The translations under genes were made by a program, and so were the position numbers. A stretch of 64,000 nt of DNA from Eucalyptus grandis (Eukaryota > Streptophyta > Magnoliopsida > Myrtales > Myrtaceae), in contig NC_052618.1 of the NCBI RefSeq assembly GCF_016545825.1, positions 36,092,196 through 36,156,195 on the forward strand, given 5' to 3'. This document shows positions 1 through 11,292 of this stretch, one piece after another. Below the pieces are notes generated by a model that was given only the letters and a program-made list of their open reading frames with translations, made no database searches and was not told the origin of the DNA. How positions within the stretch are numbered: the stretch's first letter is position 1; each line of letters begins with the position of its first letter.

Positions 1-206
1 ACCAAAGTCAACCTGAAAGTCAATAGTTTGACTTTTCAACTTTTTCTTGAAAATGAATTGGAATTTGCTTAAAAGTGACAATGTAACAAAAATATATAAA
101 TAACGACACTTTTTGGCCGAGAAACGGACTTTGTTGCAATTAGAAACCCAAATCTTGATTTTTCATCTTTTTCGATGCGTTGACTAAAAATCAAGTGTCA
201 CTAGTG
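1..206 (-). repeat. Fragment of Ogre/Tat-type LTR at window edge
   Basis: AT-rich non-coding DNA that by eye resembles 13,200-13,390. Shared landmarks are a run of 'gtc/gac' tracts, a segment reading 'tttttcatctttttcgatgc' and the following 'gactaaaa'. At 13,200-13,390 this sequence sits in the 3' LTR region of the Ogre-like element, in the same orientation, so this is probably another copy of that LTR running off the left edge. Similarity stops near 206, where copia LTR sequence begins. Confidence 0.5.
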
Positions 207-309
207 TTATTAAACACATTCCTTTTGTAGTCTCCCTTAAAAAAAAACTAAAACAAAGCTGCATAGTCTAAAATATCCTTATCTTTAATTTGAAAGTCAA
301 AACTCAACA
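207..309 (-). mobile_element. Truncated 3' LTR of Ty1-copia element A
   Basis: Read on the minus strand, the sequence just below a purine-rich tract (310-324, complement 'gtcaaggtggagatt') begins TGTTGAGTTTTGACTTTC. The plus-strand sequence at 55,331 begins the same way after the same kind of tract, and there a 379-bp LTR ending CACAACA is preserved. Only about 100 bp remain here before similarity breaks at about 206, so the LTR is truncated. Confidence 0.7.
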
Positions 310-329
310 AATCTCCACCTTGACTTCGA

Positions 330-1088
330 ATCTCTAATAGAGCATTATGTCAAACACCACAAGTCTCTACCTCGCCACCAAAAGTGACCACATAAGGCCA
401 CTCTCAAAATGTCAAAATCGACGACATACACCTGTAAGCCTATGTAAGTGTACTCGATGTTAGAAACAAGGGATAAAATGCCACAAATTCTGCCTAGGCA
501 ACTCAAATGTGGAAAATGCCAATATGCTTGAACTTGGTCAAAGGAACTAGTTTGGTTAACATATTTGTTGGATTATCCACCATAGGTATTTTCTTCATCA
601 TAACTGTACTCTTAGTAACCTCATAATGCATAAAGTGATAGCATATGTTGATAAATTTTTTCCTCTCATGATACATCGCGATCTTGGTTAGTTGGGTCAC
701 ACTTTGGTTATTGCAAAAGATAATAGAGGCTCATTCCTACTTTACACTAAGTTTTGTAACCAAACATTTCAACCAAAAAGCTTCATTTAGTGCTTCCGTT
801 GTTGCCATGTATTTTGCTTCGATGATAGACAAAGCAATTGTGTTCTCTAAAATTGCTCTCCAACTAATCGTGGAACCACCAAGTATAAAAACTTAACTAG
901 TTAAAGATCTACTTTTGTCAAGATTGCCTGCATACTTAGAATCAATGAAGCCAACAATTGAATGTTCTATATCACAACCTCTATCAAAGACCAAACCCAC
1001 ATATGAGGTACCCTAGATGTACCAAAGAATCTATTTCACAGCTTGCTAGTGAGCTTTACTTGGATATGTTATATACCTACTTACAACA
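330..1088 (-). pseudogene. Ty1-copia element A: RNase H and Pol C-terminus (broken)
   Basis: The minus strand encodes the end of a copia polyprotein. The order is a segment like 'VFDRGCDIEHSIVGFIDSKY', then 'YMATTEALNEAFWLK' with the RNase H 'EA' region, then 'NNQSVTQLTKIAMYHERKKF' and finally 'DNPTNMLTKLVPLTKFKH', the usual copia Pol C-terminus. Several stops and small deletions interrupt it (for example near 755), so it cannot make a protein. The upstream part of the same gene resumes at 4,454-5,430, beyond a solo LTR. RNase H of copia elements degrades the RNA of the RNA-DNA hybrid during reverse transcription. Confidence 0.85.
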
Positions 1089-2566
1089 CTAACTGTGACA
1101 ACATGGAAATTTCAGTCCTGTTTTCAATTTAATAAATCGGGCATTTTATTGATGCGCTTATAGTACTATTCTCAGAGCTAATCACTCCTGAGATAACTAT
1201 ACTATCTGGGGAAGTCATTAAGGGATTTTAATGCAATAGATTAGGGAATTTGACCAAGAATCGACTACTCGACCGTGCTCATTTGCAGAGATCATTGCGG
1301 CACAATTAAAAATCGATTAAAGATCCGAGATAGGTCGGTTCGACTGAGGTGTGGTTAAACGTGGGTGATTCCACTAAATTACAAAATTTTTGTCAATCGA
1401 CACTAGATTGATTTTTATGTCATTTTGGTATTCTGTATCCGTATTTGAAATCTCGAGATTTTCACGACTACCGAAAGTTGCCAAAGTGTCGAAGAGGTTC
1501 ATTGTGGCTTGAAGAAGATTGACCATGGGTCATTTGCACTAAATTTTTTTGAAAGCTACTTGGTAGGCTAGGTCACGCTAAAATCACGCTAGATTGAAAT
1601 TAACCGCAAATTTGAATCCGATTTCAGAAATTGAAAGTTTCGTTTGTCACAAGTCATTTTAGGAATGTCGACTCGTCTTTTGAAGATTTTTTTGCAAACA
1701 AAGATTTTGGCAGAAAAAGTCGAGATAAGGCCATTTTCGACCGGAAAATTCAGAGGACCGTTTTGATTGTGAAACTGGGATGCAAATTGGTTATATTGGT
1801 GAGGAAAAATACCAATTTGATTAAGGGCATGATAATGGAATTTATGAGAGCTGAATTGAGTTGATTCAAGATGGAATTATAGAGGAATTGAGGGAAAATT
1901 GTACAAAATTCGTATGCCCCTTGGTCCATGACTTTTGGACCATCTCCAAAGCTTCTAAGGCAAGCTTGGGGCTAGAAATTTGGCTAAGCAAACCAGCTAG
2001 CTTGATGGACCTCACCAAGGGGACAAGAAGATAGAGAGAAGACCAAGGTGGCCTCCTCACAGCAGCCAGTCCCCTTCCCCTCCATTGTGGTCGACTTCCT
2101 CTCCATTTGTAGACCAAAGAAGCTCCATCAAACCTAGAAAATCGAGTAGCCATCCTGCCCTCACCGTTTGACCACCCTAGCCGCCGTCCGAGCAATCGAA
2201 GCCACGCCCGCTCACCTGCATGCCGCGGCTTGTCCCGTTCGCGTCCAGCCTCTTCCCGTCATCGTGCCGCCCAGTTCGAAGCCCCTCAGGCCTTGTCGAG
2301 CTCAGCTGGAGCTTGTCTAGCCCGCCTCCACCGCCGTGAAGCTCCACCGTAGCCCGCCTAACCCCGTTGCATCGTTGTCGTCCATCTTGCTGCCCTTGGC
2401 CACCCATTCAGTTTGTTCGCCAAGAGCAAAAGCTGAAGCTAGTGGGTCTGCGCCCACTGTTTGGCTCGTTTTGTGTCCTTCCGGTCCTTGAAAGGTGTAC
2501 CCGCTTTGGAGTTTGTCGATCCTCTCCGCCTCGCTGTCGTCGTGGTTCAGTTGGATCGCAAATCTT

Positions 2567-3799
2567 GTGAGTTTACTCACTAATCCTTGCTTAGAAAATT
2601 TAATTATGCTTAAGGGTTAATTAGTTTAGACTAAGTATGGTTTAGGTGGTTATGGATTCGTGATTTAATTGTTCGATATTGCATGTTAGGTGGTTAGAGT
2701 AGTGCAATTAGCAAGTAGATAACCTGTAGTATTTATCTAGACAGGTTCAAAAAATTTTAGGCTTGTCTCGGCTTTTAATTAGGCTTTTCCGGCCTAAGTG
2801 TGCATTATTAGTATTTATTAATTATTTTATCTAATTATTTAATTAATTATTATTTTCCGAAAATTAGACTGGGATAGCCGGTGACCGGAATATCGCGCTG
2901 ATTGCAATGGTGTGATTGATTTATTTATTTGACTATTATTTTGTGCAAATTGAGTGTGATTTGCAATTTTGGGGTATTTATCCCAAAATTTATTAATTTC
3001 AGTAATTAATTAGAAAATTATCGGCGTTGGTTTACAACGCCAAAAATATGTTTTTGGACTGTTGGAATTAATGGGATTTTCAAAAGGGAAAATATTGTGT
3101 TTTCGGTTTACACACGCTTATTTTTATCAGGAAGGATAAAAATGGTGGCATTCTCAGATGGTGAGAACAATATGTTATATCAGCTTACGGGTCATGATAG
3201 GTTAGCTTAGTGCGAGCAATATACTTTATCAGCTTAGGTGAGTATCATGGATATACTATATCAGCCCGATGGTTTGATAAGTCAGCTTAGCGAAAACAGT
3301 ATACTAGTATATTATATTAGCCTGATAGTTTGATATGTTAGCTTAGCAAGAGCAGTATACCTTAGTAGCTCCTCGTGAGCATTATTAGTATACTATATCA
3401 GCCTAATGGTTTGATATGTCAGTTTAGCGAGAGCAGTATGCTATTTATCAACTTAGTGCGAGCTACACTATCTATTTTCGGCTTAAAGTGAGCAGTCCTT
3501 GATATGATTAGACTTTATAGATAATATTGAATGAATTGACCGAGTGATGGTCTTGATGACATGGAATTGACTGAGTCGATTAATCGATGGTTCGATCTAA
3601 TTTAATGATTTGATTTGTTGAGGTGATTCGATGATTATATGGATCGTATTGTCTTGCAAGAAGGAACCGAGGTAAAGGCAAGTCCTTTGGTTTGTGTTTG
3701 TGCTTAGGTAGCCTTGGGGTGTATTTTCTTCCTAGTCGGGTCTTAAGGGGTGAACTTGCTGAGACCTCGTCTCACCCCGTTGTGGGATAACATTTTCAG
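2567..3799 (+). other. Candidate intron within solo LTR 1
   Basis: A GC-rich segment ends at a donor-like site reading CTT|GTGAGTTT (2,567). A pyrimidine-rich ATTTTCAG ends at 3,799, and an ATG follows 8 nt later. Solo LTR 2 (24,726-27,677) has the same arrangement in the same LTR orientation: donor GG|GTGAGTTT, acceptor CTTTCAG, ATG 9 nt later. Conservation of both sites between two otherwise diverged LTRs supports a real spliced leader; splicing itself is inferred. Confidence 0.45.
3160..3480 (+). repeat. Imperfect tandem repeat inside solo LTR 1
   Basis: About five degenerate units of roughly 60 bp, recognisable by 'agtatactatatcagcc', 'tggtttgatatgtcagc' and 'ttagcgagagcagtat'. They lie inside the candidate LTR intron. 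Solo LTR 2 also has minisatellites in its corresponding intron, with unrelated unit sequence. Confidence 0.7.
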
Positions 3800-3807
3800 G
3801 TTCCTAG

Positions 3808-4178
3808 ATGGCAGCTCCTCTTGAGCATTTTGGTGAACCGAAGAAGGTCACTGAGTAGAGGTGTTACATTCCGCTTCATGGGAGCCTTAGGGGATGGGGT
3901 ACGAACTTGTGAGGTCCGTGATTTGGGTCGATGCGGGTCTACCCCATAAGGTACCCCATCGATACAGATCATGGTACCGTCAGGATTGGAATGGTCAGAG
4001 AGAGGGCCCCATACCAAAATCGGAGATACCTCTGTATATACTGTAGGTTGCTTTTGGGAAATGCACAGCAGATCCCCCTAGTGGTTCGGTGGTAGACCCG
4101 GATCTTTTAGATCTAGGGACTCCAGTGTATTTAGCTGAAGGCTCCAATAAGGATGATGAGGAGGAAGAGGATATGTAG
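3808..4178 (+). pseudogene. Short conserved reading frame in solo LTR 1 (degraded)
   Basis: An ATG (3,808) lies 8 nt after the candidate acceptor. The first frame stops early; a shift brings in WVDAGLPHKVPHRYRSWY (from 3,924), which aligns with WVDEGPRQWVPHKFLAWF in solo LTR 2. In both LTRs a stop follows 43-44 residues after the W. Beyond it an acidic stretch (DDEEEEDM) runs in frame to TAG at 4,176. I do not recognise the family. Function is unknown; it may be a small protein of the element or only a conserved RNA region. Confidence 0.4.
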
Positions 4179-4453
4179 TTTTATGAAACCCGCCCTGTTT
4201 TGCAGACCTTGTTTTTATAAACTGGTATTGTATATGACATGGCTTGATATATGTATATATAAGCGTGTTGTGGTTTGAAAAAAATTGTGGCCCTGCTTTT
4301 CTATCCCATCTTGTTGTTGTCTGGGGAAATTATTTATTTGCTTCCGCATGCGCATTTAAAATGATAGGGTCGGCGATGCGTCTTAGGACGTCGCTATTTA
4401 ATCGACCATGGAGGGATGGGCACGTGCTCAGAGGATCGAGTCGTGACACTAAA

Positions 4454-5430
4454 ATACTATGAATATATGATTGAGTGCAAACCATAGCATACATGAGACT
4501 ACACAAAACACTGAAATATGGAACTCGAGACATCTCATCATCCTCTTCATTAGTTTTAGGTGACAAAGAAATCGAAAGCCTAAAATGGGACACCAAAGGA
4601 GTACTTACCAATTTGGCATTCTTCATATTCTTCATACCAAAGAGCTCAAGCACTTTCTCAATATACTTATTTTGTAAGAGGTATAACTTCTCAATCTATT
4701 TGTCTATATGAATCTCTATACCTAGAATTTTCTTGGTAGCTCCAAGATCTATCTCTAATATTTTTTTGCTGCAATAAGCATGTCATCTACATATAATAGC
4801 AAATAAATAAAAGAACTACCATGCAATCTCTTATAGTACACACAACTATCATGCGTACTTCGCAAGTAGTCCTGACTCAACATAAAACTATCAAACCTCT
4901 TGTACCATTGTTGCGTAGATTGCTTGAGACCATACAAAAAGCGTTTCAACCTACAAACATGATATTTTTTACTCTTAACAACGAATCCCTCGGGTCGAGA
5001 CATTAGATTGTCTCCTCAAGCTCGCCATGTAAAGAAGTGATCTTGACATCAAGTTGCTCAAGTTCTAGATTATAAAAGGCCAATAATGCAAGCAACACAT
5101 GAATGGAGTTATGTTCACAACTGGAGAGAACATTTCATTAAAGTTGATCCCCTCCTTATGACTAAAACCCTTCGCTACCAAACGTGCCTTGAATCTTTCA
5201 TCTTTGAATCCTTGGAATTCCTTCTTTTCTTTTAAAGATCCATTTGAGCCTAACAGCTCATTTACCCTCAAGTAATTTCACAAGATCCCAAGTTTGGTTC
5301 TTATGAATGGACTCCATCTCTTCATTCATGGAAAAAAAGCCACTTCTCAGATTTAGAATAAATAGTAGCTTCATGGAATTTGATGATCCTCCCCATTGGA
5401 AATTTGATGGTGCAAAAATGGTAAAATAAT
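4454..5430 (-). pseudogene. Ty1-copia element A: reverse transcriptase (broken)
   Basis: Read on the minus strand from 5,430 downward this is a copia RT. It starts with 'EEMESIHKNQTWDLVKL', then 'KDERFKARLVAKGFSHKEGI' and 'FSPVV', then 'PEGFVVKSKKYHVCRLK', 'LYGLKQSTQQWYKRF', the catalytic YVDD (4,782-4,793), and the connection region 'EMSRVPYFSVLCSLMYAMVC'. Frame changes near 5,060, 4,755 and 4,653, and lost codons between blocks, disable it. The 5' end is missing: no gag, protease, integrase or 5' LTR lies above about 5,430. The gene continues at 330-1,088 after the solo LTR. Confidence 0.88.
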
Positions 5431-5435
5431 TTCGT

Positions 5436-5456
5436 AAAAAAAAAAAAAAAAAAAAA
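5436..5456 (+). repeat. Poly(A) run
   Basis: A run of 21 A at the upstream break of copia A. It may mark the junction where the copia 5' half was lost. No LINE or SINE sequence is recognisable beside it. 5,457-5,617 holds nothing I can assign. Confidence 0.8.
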
Positions 5457-5617
5457 TCTGATAGAATTGATAAAAACTTCAATGAATTTTGGAGTGTGCA
5501 TTCCAGAATAGCCTTAATTGTTTATTCATTTGGTGAATGCATGTATTTTTGTTCTAATCACGTCTAACAGTAATGTTTCCTTGAAACCCAAGGGCTCTAA
5601 ACATTCAGGTTGCTTTC

Positions 5618-5724
5618 AGAAGCCTCATGATACATCCAAAATTTCTTTTTACCAAGAGGTGAGAAACCTTCATGAATATCTAAGGTATGTTTGAAATATT
5701 CCAAAATTTCTTTTTACTAAGAGG
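5618..5724 (-). repeat. Left half of a ~60-bp minisatellite split by the hAT
   Basis: Nearly two units built on 'aaatttctttttaccaagag' followed by 'gtgagaaaccttcatgaata'. The array stops inside a unit at CTAAGAGG (5,717-5,724) and resumes at CCAAGAGG (11,520-11,527). This shows the hAT landed within the array, which seems to belong to the Ogre-like LTR region. Confidence 0.75.
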
Positions 5725-6205
5725 TAGAGCTACTAAACAAGCGGGTTGGGTGTGGGTTGGGTCGGGTTTGAGTCGGGTCATAAATGGTCTGACCCAAATT
5801 GATCCATTAACCCGTTTATGACCCATTTATGTGTAATGTACATTTTTTGACCCATAGCCGACCCAACCCAACCCATACTCGACTCATATTGATTAAACAT
5901 TTCCATATTTAACCCAATTTAGAAAAACTTATTCTTATGATTTTTTTAAAGATTATATTGCTAAAATACTTCCAAGCAATACAAATCTAATCAATAATAT
6001 TTTTAATTTCTTATAATTTTTCATAATTTTTCATATTTTTATTTTTTTTTTATATTTCTTTCTTTCTTTTCCTTTTTTTCTTCTACTTCTAGAGAGGGTC
6101 GCCGCAAACCCATTTAAAACCCCTTAAACTTTTTTTTTTAAATAGATATGGCAAAATGTGTGTGAAACCTACATTTGATGATACACAACTCATGAAATGG
6201 ATTTG

Positions 6206-6540
6206 AGATTAGATTATTGCTACAAGAGGCCTTGACATAAAGAATATGGAACCCCTGCAATGACTAAGAAATATCTCATTTAATAAGAGGAAACTTCTTT
6301 GATGCTGATATCTTCTCAAAAGTTGACATAACCAATGAGAAAAAGGGCAATAAGTTGGATGTTGATATCTTCCCAGAGATTAGATTATTGCTACAAGAGG
6401 CCTTGACATAAAGAATATGGAACCCCTGCATCTTATCTCAAATAGTTGACATAACTCAAAAGTGAGAAAAAAGGGCAATAAGTTGATGTTGATATCTTCC
6501 CAAAACTGACTTAACCAATGAGGAAAGGACCTAACACCAG
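6206..6540 (-). repeat. Internal ~170-bp tandem duplication in hAT 3' region
   Basis: The block around 'gattattgctacaagaggcc' and 'gaatatggaacccctgca' occurs at 6,210-6,260 and again at 6,382-6,432. It is followed both times by 'gggcaataagtt' and 'gttgatatcttccca'. It lies downstream of the transposase on the coding strand. Confidence 0.8.
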
Positions 6541-6677
6541 TCTAGAACCTGAAAAGGAAAAAGCATCAACTTTGATTGTAAGTCATAGCATTACAAAGTA
6601 CACCAATAATACATCATTATGAAGACAAGTGTGTTAAATCATATGAGCAAACCAAAATAATGAGATGAAAAAAGCAC

Positions 6678-8617
6678 CTAATGCAAATAGTCTTGAAAGT
6701 CAATGATGAGAGACTCCTCATCCAAATCTTCCTCAGGTAGAACTCCAAATAACCAATTTCTAGTGCACAGCTCGGCCTCTACGCTTTCAGGTGAAAGAGA
6801 ACTATGATATTTATTTAAAATGCGTCTTGCAATACTGAAAGCTGATTTTGGGGCAACAATAGTGATAGGAATGCTCAATATATCACATGCCATGAGGGAC
6901 AACTCAATACCGATGAGAATGAGTCTTCTGATAATCAAGGACATTGAGATCTAGGAACTTCTTTCTATCAAGCCTATTCTCCTCCAAATATAAACCCAAT
7001 TGTGACTTAGTAGATTGTGACCCAAAGTGTTTTCTCTCAAATGTATCATACTCATCAATGTCATCTCCAATGTTACCTTGACTAGTTGAAGAAGTAAAGC
7101 GATCATCTTTAGACATAGAGGTCACATATTTATCGAAAAGTGCATAGAGCTTTTCTCGAATGCCTTGTACAAATTCCACATGATCATCCATGTCCAATTT
7201 TGAATAGTAAAACTCCAACAAGTGTAGTTTATAGTGAGAATATAATATAACAGCAAAATATAAGACAACACTATAGCACTTCCAATATTTTTCAAACTTT
7301 TTGAGCATTGCCTTAGCCATAGAACTAATAGCCTCATCCTTAGTATCCCTTGCCTATATGAAATGAAGTTGAATCTTCCATACTCCATAAAAATATAAAT
7401 TTGTAGTGGGATATTTAACTCCAGAGAATAGAGTAGAAATATGATAAAAGGGTTTCAACAAGAAAGCAATTTTCTTTCCTCTGACCTAATCTTCAGAAGA
7501 TGGACATGTGACAAAGTTATGGTTAATTAACTTCAAATGTGAAAATGCACATTCAAAGAAAATTACACCCTCAAGCATTAGGTATGTAGAATTCCATCTA
7601 GTAGCCACATCTTTGCGTACCTTTTTACCGGTCTTTAAGCATGATTGCGATATACATTTGGCAAATTTTACTCTCCTCCCTTGTGTAGCCCTCACATACT
7701 TGACAGCTTCTCTAATATTATGTAATGATCCACCTATAACCTTTAGACCTTCATGTACAAGGAGATTCAAAACATGTGCACCACAACACACATGAAAAAA
7801 TTGTCCATCACATAACAAAGAGGATCTCACAAAAGGTGCATTTCTCCAAATATCAACCATACTGTCATTGTATGATGCATTATCTAAAGTAATGCTGAAA
7901 ATCTTTCTCTCAATGCCCCATTCTCTTAACAAAGTCAGCAATTTTTCTAAAAGTATGGCACCACTATATGAAGGTGGCACATAGGAGAAGCACAAGACTT
8001 TTGAATGCAATTCCCAAACCTCATCGATATAATGGGTGGTGACAGTCATATAATTATCCGTAGTAACAGAAGTCCATAGGTCAGAAGTCAAACATATTCA
8101 GCTCGAAAGAGACAATAATTTAGATTTCATAATTCCTTTCTCTTTTTCATAAACTTTTATCACATCACTTCTTGCTATATGCCTTGAAATGTGCTTCACA
8201 TTAGGGTTGAGGTAGCTAAACAACTCTCTAGTAGCCTCATTCTCCACAAAAGAGTTGTATAATTGTGTTTGATTATCGCTCTTGCTAGCATATCTCTAAA
8301 CACACCTTGTTCAAATTGTACTATGGAACCATCAACATTAACCTCTCGGTTGTGACAAGTATCTAAATGACATAACAAATTTTTGTCCCATGGCTAGCCA
8401 TGTAAGTTACTTCGCATCACTTACATTTAGCCTTCTTCATGCCATCACCATTTGTGAACTTTTCAAATTCAGAGCATACAATCGAAGTGCATTTTCTTGA
8501 ACGCTTAGAGCAAGTGGAGTTATCTTCCTCGTCCTCACGAACTAAGGATGCAACTCTATGTCTCTCAAATTGTTCCGTAGTTGAATATTCTTCTCGATCC
8601 CCGTTATCTCTTGACAT
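6678..8617 (-). pseudogene. hAT transposase (BED finger to hATC), broken
   Basis: The N-terminal part (8,617 downward) includes 'VCSEFEKFTNGDGMKKAKCK', the start of a BED zinc finger, followed by the expected basic linker. The middle block (8,091-7,486) begins 'TSDLWTSVTTDNYM', holds 'ITLDNASYNDSMV' with the DDE-type D, 'CGAHVLNLLVHEGLK', and 'VRKDVATRWNSTYLMLE' with the conserved RW pair. The C-terminal hATC dimerisation region (6,944-6,678) has 'SLMACDILSIPITIVAPKSAFSI' split by few changes and 'CTRNWLFG'. Stops (for example TGA at 8,098-8,100) and frameshifts near 8,400, 7,450 and 6,920 inactivate it. It would have cut and joined the TIRs. It resembles the plant RICESLEEPER-type hAT group. 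Confidence 0.9.
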
Positions 8618-8639
8618 GTCAACTAATTAGTTGGAGAAA

Positions 8640-10770
8640 ACATAAATTAGAACAGGTTCAGGATTGCATGTTATGAATTTAACATAAAGGGTAAAGAATG
8701 AGTTCATACATGAAAAACCCAAGTCTCTAGCATCTATCAAACCAGCTGACCGAAGAAAAAAACAAGCCAAGAAGCCATTTCATCCATATAGATTTTTGCC
8801 TATGTAGCTAATTTTTTTAGGATCCTACAATGTCTTTAGGTATCACCATCTGACCATGAAAATAGCAGCAAAGTTTTCTCTTTAGATTCTTTATTGGAGA
8901 AGCACTAATCAAAGTATTTTAGCTGATCAATTTGGTCATGGTTGGGAGTGGGGACTAGACCATTACTAAGAAACAAAATAAGTTTGACCTTATTTTATTT
9001 ACATTATTTTGTAAGCCTTGGTGGATATCTTGGGTTTGGTCCCATAAGATCAAGAGTTCCAATTATTGAAGCTAGAATTGCAGTCATTTAGCAACTTTGG
9101 TCTTTGTGGTTTCCTTGTATTATTTGTCGCCATTATTGTTGGATAGATTGGGCTGTCGTTGGCCTTTCTTTCCCTTCAGTTCATTTCTTCGCTCTTTTCT
9201 CTTTTTGGTGAATCATCTGAATGGAGCTAAATTGTTTGATCTAGTGCCTATTTCTTTGGTAGTCAAGATAATGTAGCTCATATTCTGTTTGTTTCGAATA
9301 AGCAAACTCATAAAAAATGTAGGGGGAAGACTCCTGTTACAAACCTCATGAATCCATTAAATCCCTCAAATTATGTTCCAATTTCCACAAACATCCAAAT
9401 GCATGGAAGTGTTTCTGGGAAACAAGTTGACGCTGCATAAACTACCAAAAACAACACTCCATTCTACAGAACAGTTCATCTTGAGTGTTCATGTAGCTTT
9501 GAATTTCTAGCACATATTGATTGTGCCATTCCGAGCATGAGCATAGTTTATGAATATCCCAAAGACTGAATTTGCCTTTACGTGTTGACATCCCAGCAGT
9601 TCCTAAAGCCAGTAGCTAAGAGGCCTTTTAAATATTAACTTAACCCAGATTGAAAATGATCGAATACCCCTAGATATAGACCAACCAAAGAACAGAAGTC
9701 TCATCGACCAAACAACTGCCACATATGCTCTAGAATGGTTTTATTTTCACTTGATCACCCTCAAGCACGGAGTGTTGGAGGAGGGAGACCAAAAGCTGAT
9801 GACATCCCCCACACCAACAAAAATTCATAAAACAAAATCAAAGCTCACTAACGCCAACACTTAAGACACTGTCGTCACTAGAAGTCTTAGAACATTGAAA
9901 AATCGCAGCAGTCATCAAATTCATCCTTACCTTCTCTTTAGAACTTTTTGGGCCTAAGCTTGAGGAATCGCAACAACTCTTTATTTGGAAGACACCACCT
10001 GCTACGACTCCACTGGAGCCGGTTCTCCCTCCTTGGCACTGAGCCCGCTCGCCAGAGTCTTGTCCTTGGGCAAGTAACTCACAAAGCAGTCACCACCAGC
10101 GGTAGAGCCAATTGCCCGTTAGGAAAATGAAAAATGAAGATCAACTGCAGTACATGGCTGTCAATGGTAGGAGCAGCACATAGGTAACGCTACATCTTAC
10201 CAGCAACAACTGATTTGCCTCAATACACAAGGTGTCTTAACATGGTGGACTCACAACCAATGTATTTTACAAGTCAGCATCAGAAAACCAAATGTTCCAA
10301 CCTAACTCTCAAATAAAAAGGTCCAAGACAAATCATCCACATGGAACAAGATTCACAATAACAAAATATAAATGGGCATTAGCAACACTATGAGATCAAT
10401 GGAACCATGAGTTACGCAGTGTAGTCCAACCAAATTAAGCAAAGACAACTATAAATAAAGGTTTACGGCTGTTATTTACAAGTAACCAGCTCCTAAGAAA
10501 TAAAACACCACTCAATGCATAACCCACATTAAAATTTTGTCATGACACTGCCTAATAATTATATTCACCAAAGTCACTTTCTAGATTTCAAACCCATGTT
10601 TTGCTGTAATGTTTTCTCCTGAAAGGAGTACGTCATCTGACAATTCAAATGTTCTTCCAATTCACTCGTTTCTGAGTCAACAAAGGGCATTGAACACCTC
10701 AATTTAGCTAAAATAAAATGCACAAACCACGTTCTAGTTCCAAATAGACTAATTCCTCAATCAAGACAAC
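8640..10770 (-). other. Non-transposase interior of hAT, unassigned
   Basis: About 2.1 kb upstream of the transposase on the coding strand. I see no long reading frame. A moderately GC-rich block at 9,940-10,130 reads on the minus strand as an exon-like stretch ('GGDCFVSYLPKDKTLASGL'), interrupted by two stops and ending near a possible donor 'AAGGTAAGGA'. I do not recognise its source. The rest is AT-rich and could be intron or untranslated leader. Confidence 0.4.
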
Positions 10771-10774
10771 TTAC

Positions 10775-11044
10775 CTCCTGCAATAGAGTGCCATCAACCG
10801 CATTAAAGACCCTAATGAGAGTCCCTTTCGTGCTCGCCGTAGCCAGGAACTTGCCGTCCTAAGAGGGCGCAAAGCATGCAATCCGCAAATCGTGTGCCAT
10901 GATGAATTTCATCCTCTTCGATGCATAATGCTCAATCCTCACCTGCCCCTTCTAGAGCCCGGGGTAGACCAGCACGAGCGACCTTGCAGTCTGCGACACG
11001 ACGCAGAGCCCCTTGGGGTTGGCGATCATCTCAATCTGGTGTAG
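10775..11044 (-). pseudogene. Captured exon resembling plant autophagy gene ATG18 (WIPI/PROPPIN)
   Basis: On the minus strand a 90-codon stretch reads as one blade region of the ATG18 beta-propeller. It includes '[13 protein letters not shown]', 'SLVLVYPGL', '[13 protein letters not shown]', '[14 protein letters not shown]', '[19 protein letters not shown]' and 'DGTLLQE'. It stops exactly at a GTAAG donor (10,774), as a spliced exon would. ATG18 proteins bind phosphoinositides on autophagosomal membranes; the FRRG lipid-binding motif lies further downstream in the family and is absent here. Two in-frame TAG codons stand where family members have CAG. The exon is inside the hAT termini, so it is a captured and decayed fragment. 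Confidence 0.8.
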
Positions 11045-11292
11045 ACCAGCATGAGCGACCCTCCTCCATCCTCGCCGAGCCGGACCCTACCATTGGTGGT
11101 GACTGCTGATCGGAGAGATTTATTTGTGAGGAGTGCAAGACGAGCGACATCGCGACGATTAAGTTGTTGGACAACCTCAGCCACTAGAGATGGAAGGCGG
11201 CAAGGCCACGATAGGTGGCGGCAAGCAGCGATGGGCAATGGAGTTGGCGGTGAATCAGATTCGTGGAAGCGAAGGGGTAGGGTAGAGTACAT
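11026..11292 (-). CDS. 88-codon reading frame next to the ATG18-like exon
   Basis: GC-rich open frame starting ATG at 11,292 on the minus strand, close to the hAT right end. It contains '[20 protein letters not shown]' followed by '[13 protein letters not shown]', which loosely resembles the LP...D..RL..V pattern of F-box domains. It runs into the ATG18-like exon in a different frame. It may be the first exon of the hAT transcript, a second captured fragment, or chance. No function assigned. Confidence 0.3.
   Translation of the reverse strand: MYSTLPLRFHESDSPPTPLPIAACRHLSWPCRLPSLVAEVVQQLNRRDVARLALLTNKSLRSAVTTNGRVRLGEDGGGSLMLVYTRLR

Larger units (their letters stand above)
1094..4448 (+). mobile_element. 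Solo LTR 1, Ty3-gypsy (Tekay/Del-like), 3,355 bp
   Basis: It begins TGTGACAACATGG and ends GTCGTGACA, so the termini are TG...CA with matching inverted ends. Flanks are CTAAC (1,089-1,093) and CTAAA (4,449-4,453), a 4-of-5 target-site duplication. The copia reading frame on the minus strand continues across the two flanks ('QSYIHSI' on one side, 'SVVSRYITYPSKAH' on the other), which proves insertion into copia A. No internal gypsy domains are present, so it is a solo LTR left by recombination. Long size, the TGTGAC start and a GC-rich segment at 2,150-2,570 suggest the Tekay/Del lineage; the lineage call is inference. Confidence 0.85.

Noticed and set aside
1866..2580. Minus-strand frames in the GC-rich part of solo LTR 1
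   Set aside because: Non-coding LTR sequence; no counterpart with similar protein in solo LTR 2, and direction opposite to the candidate transcript.
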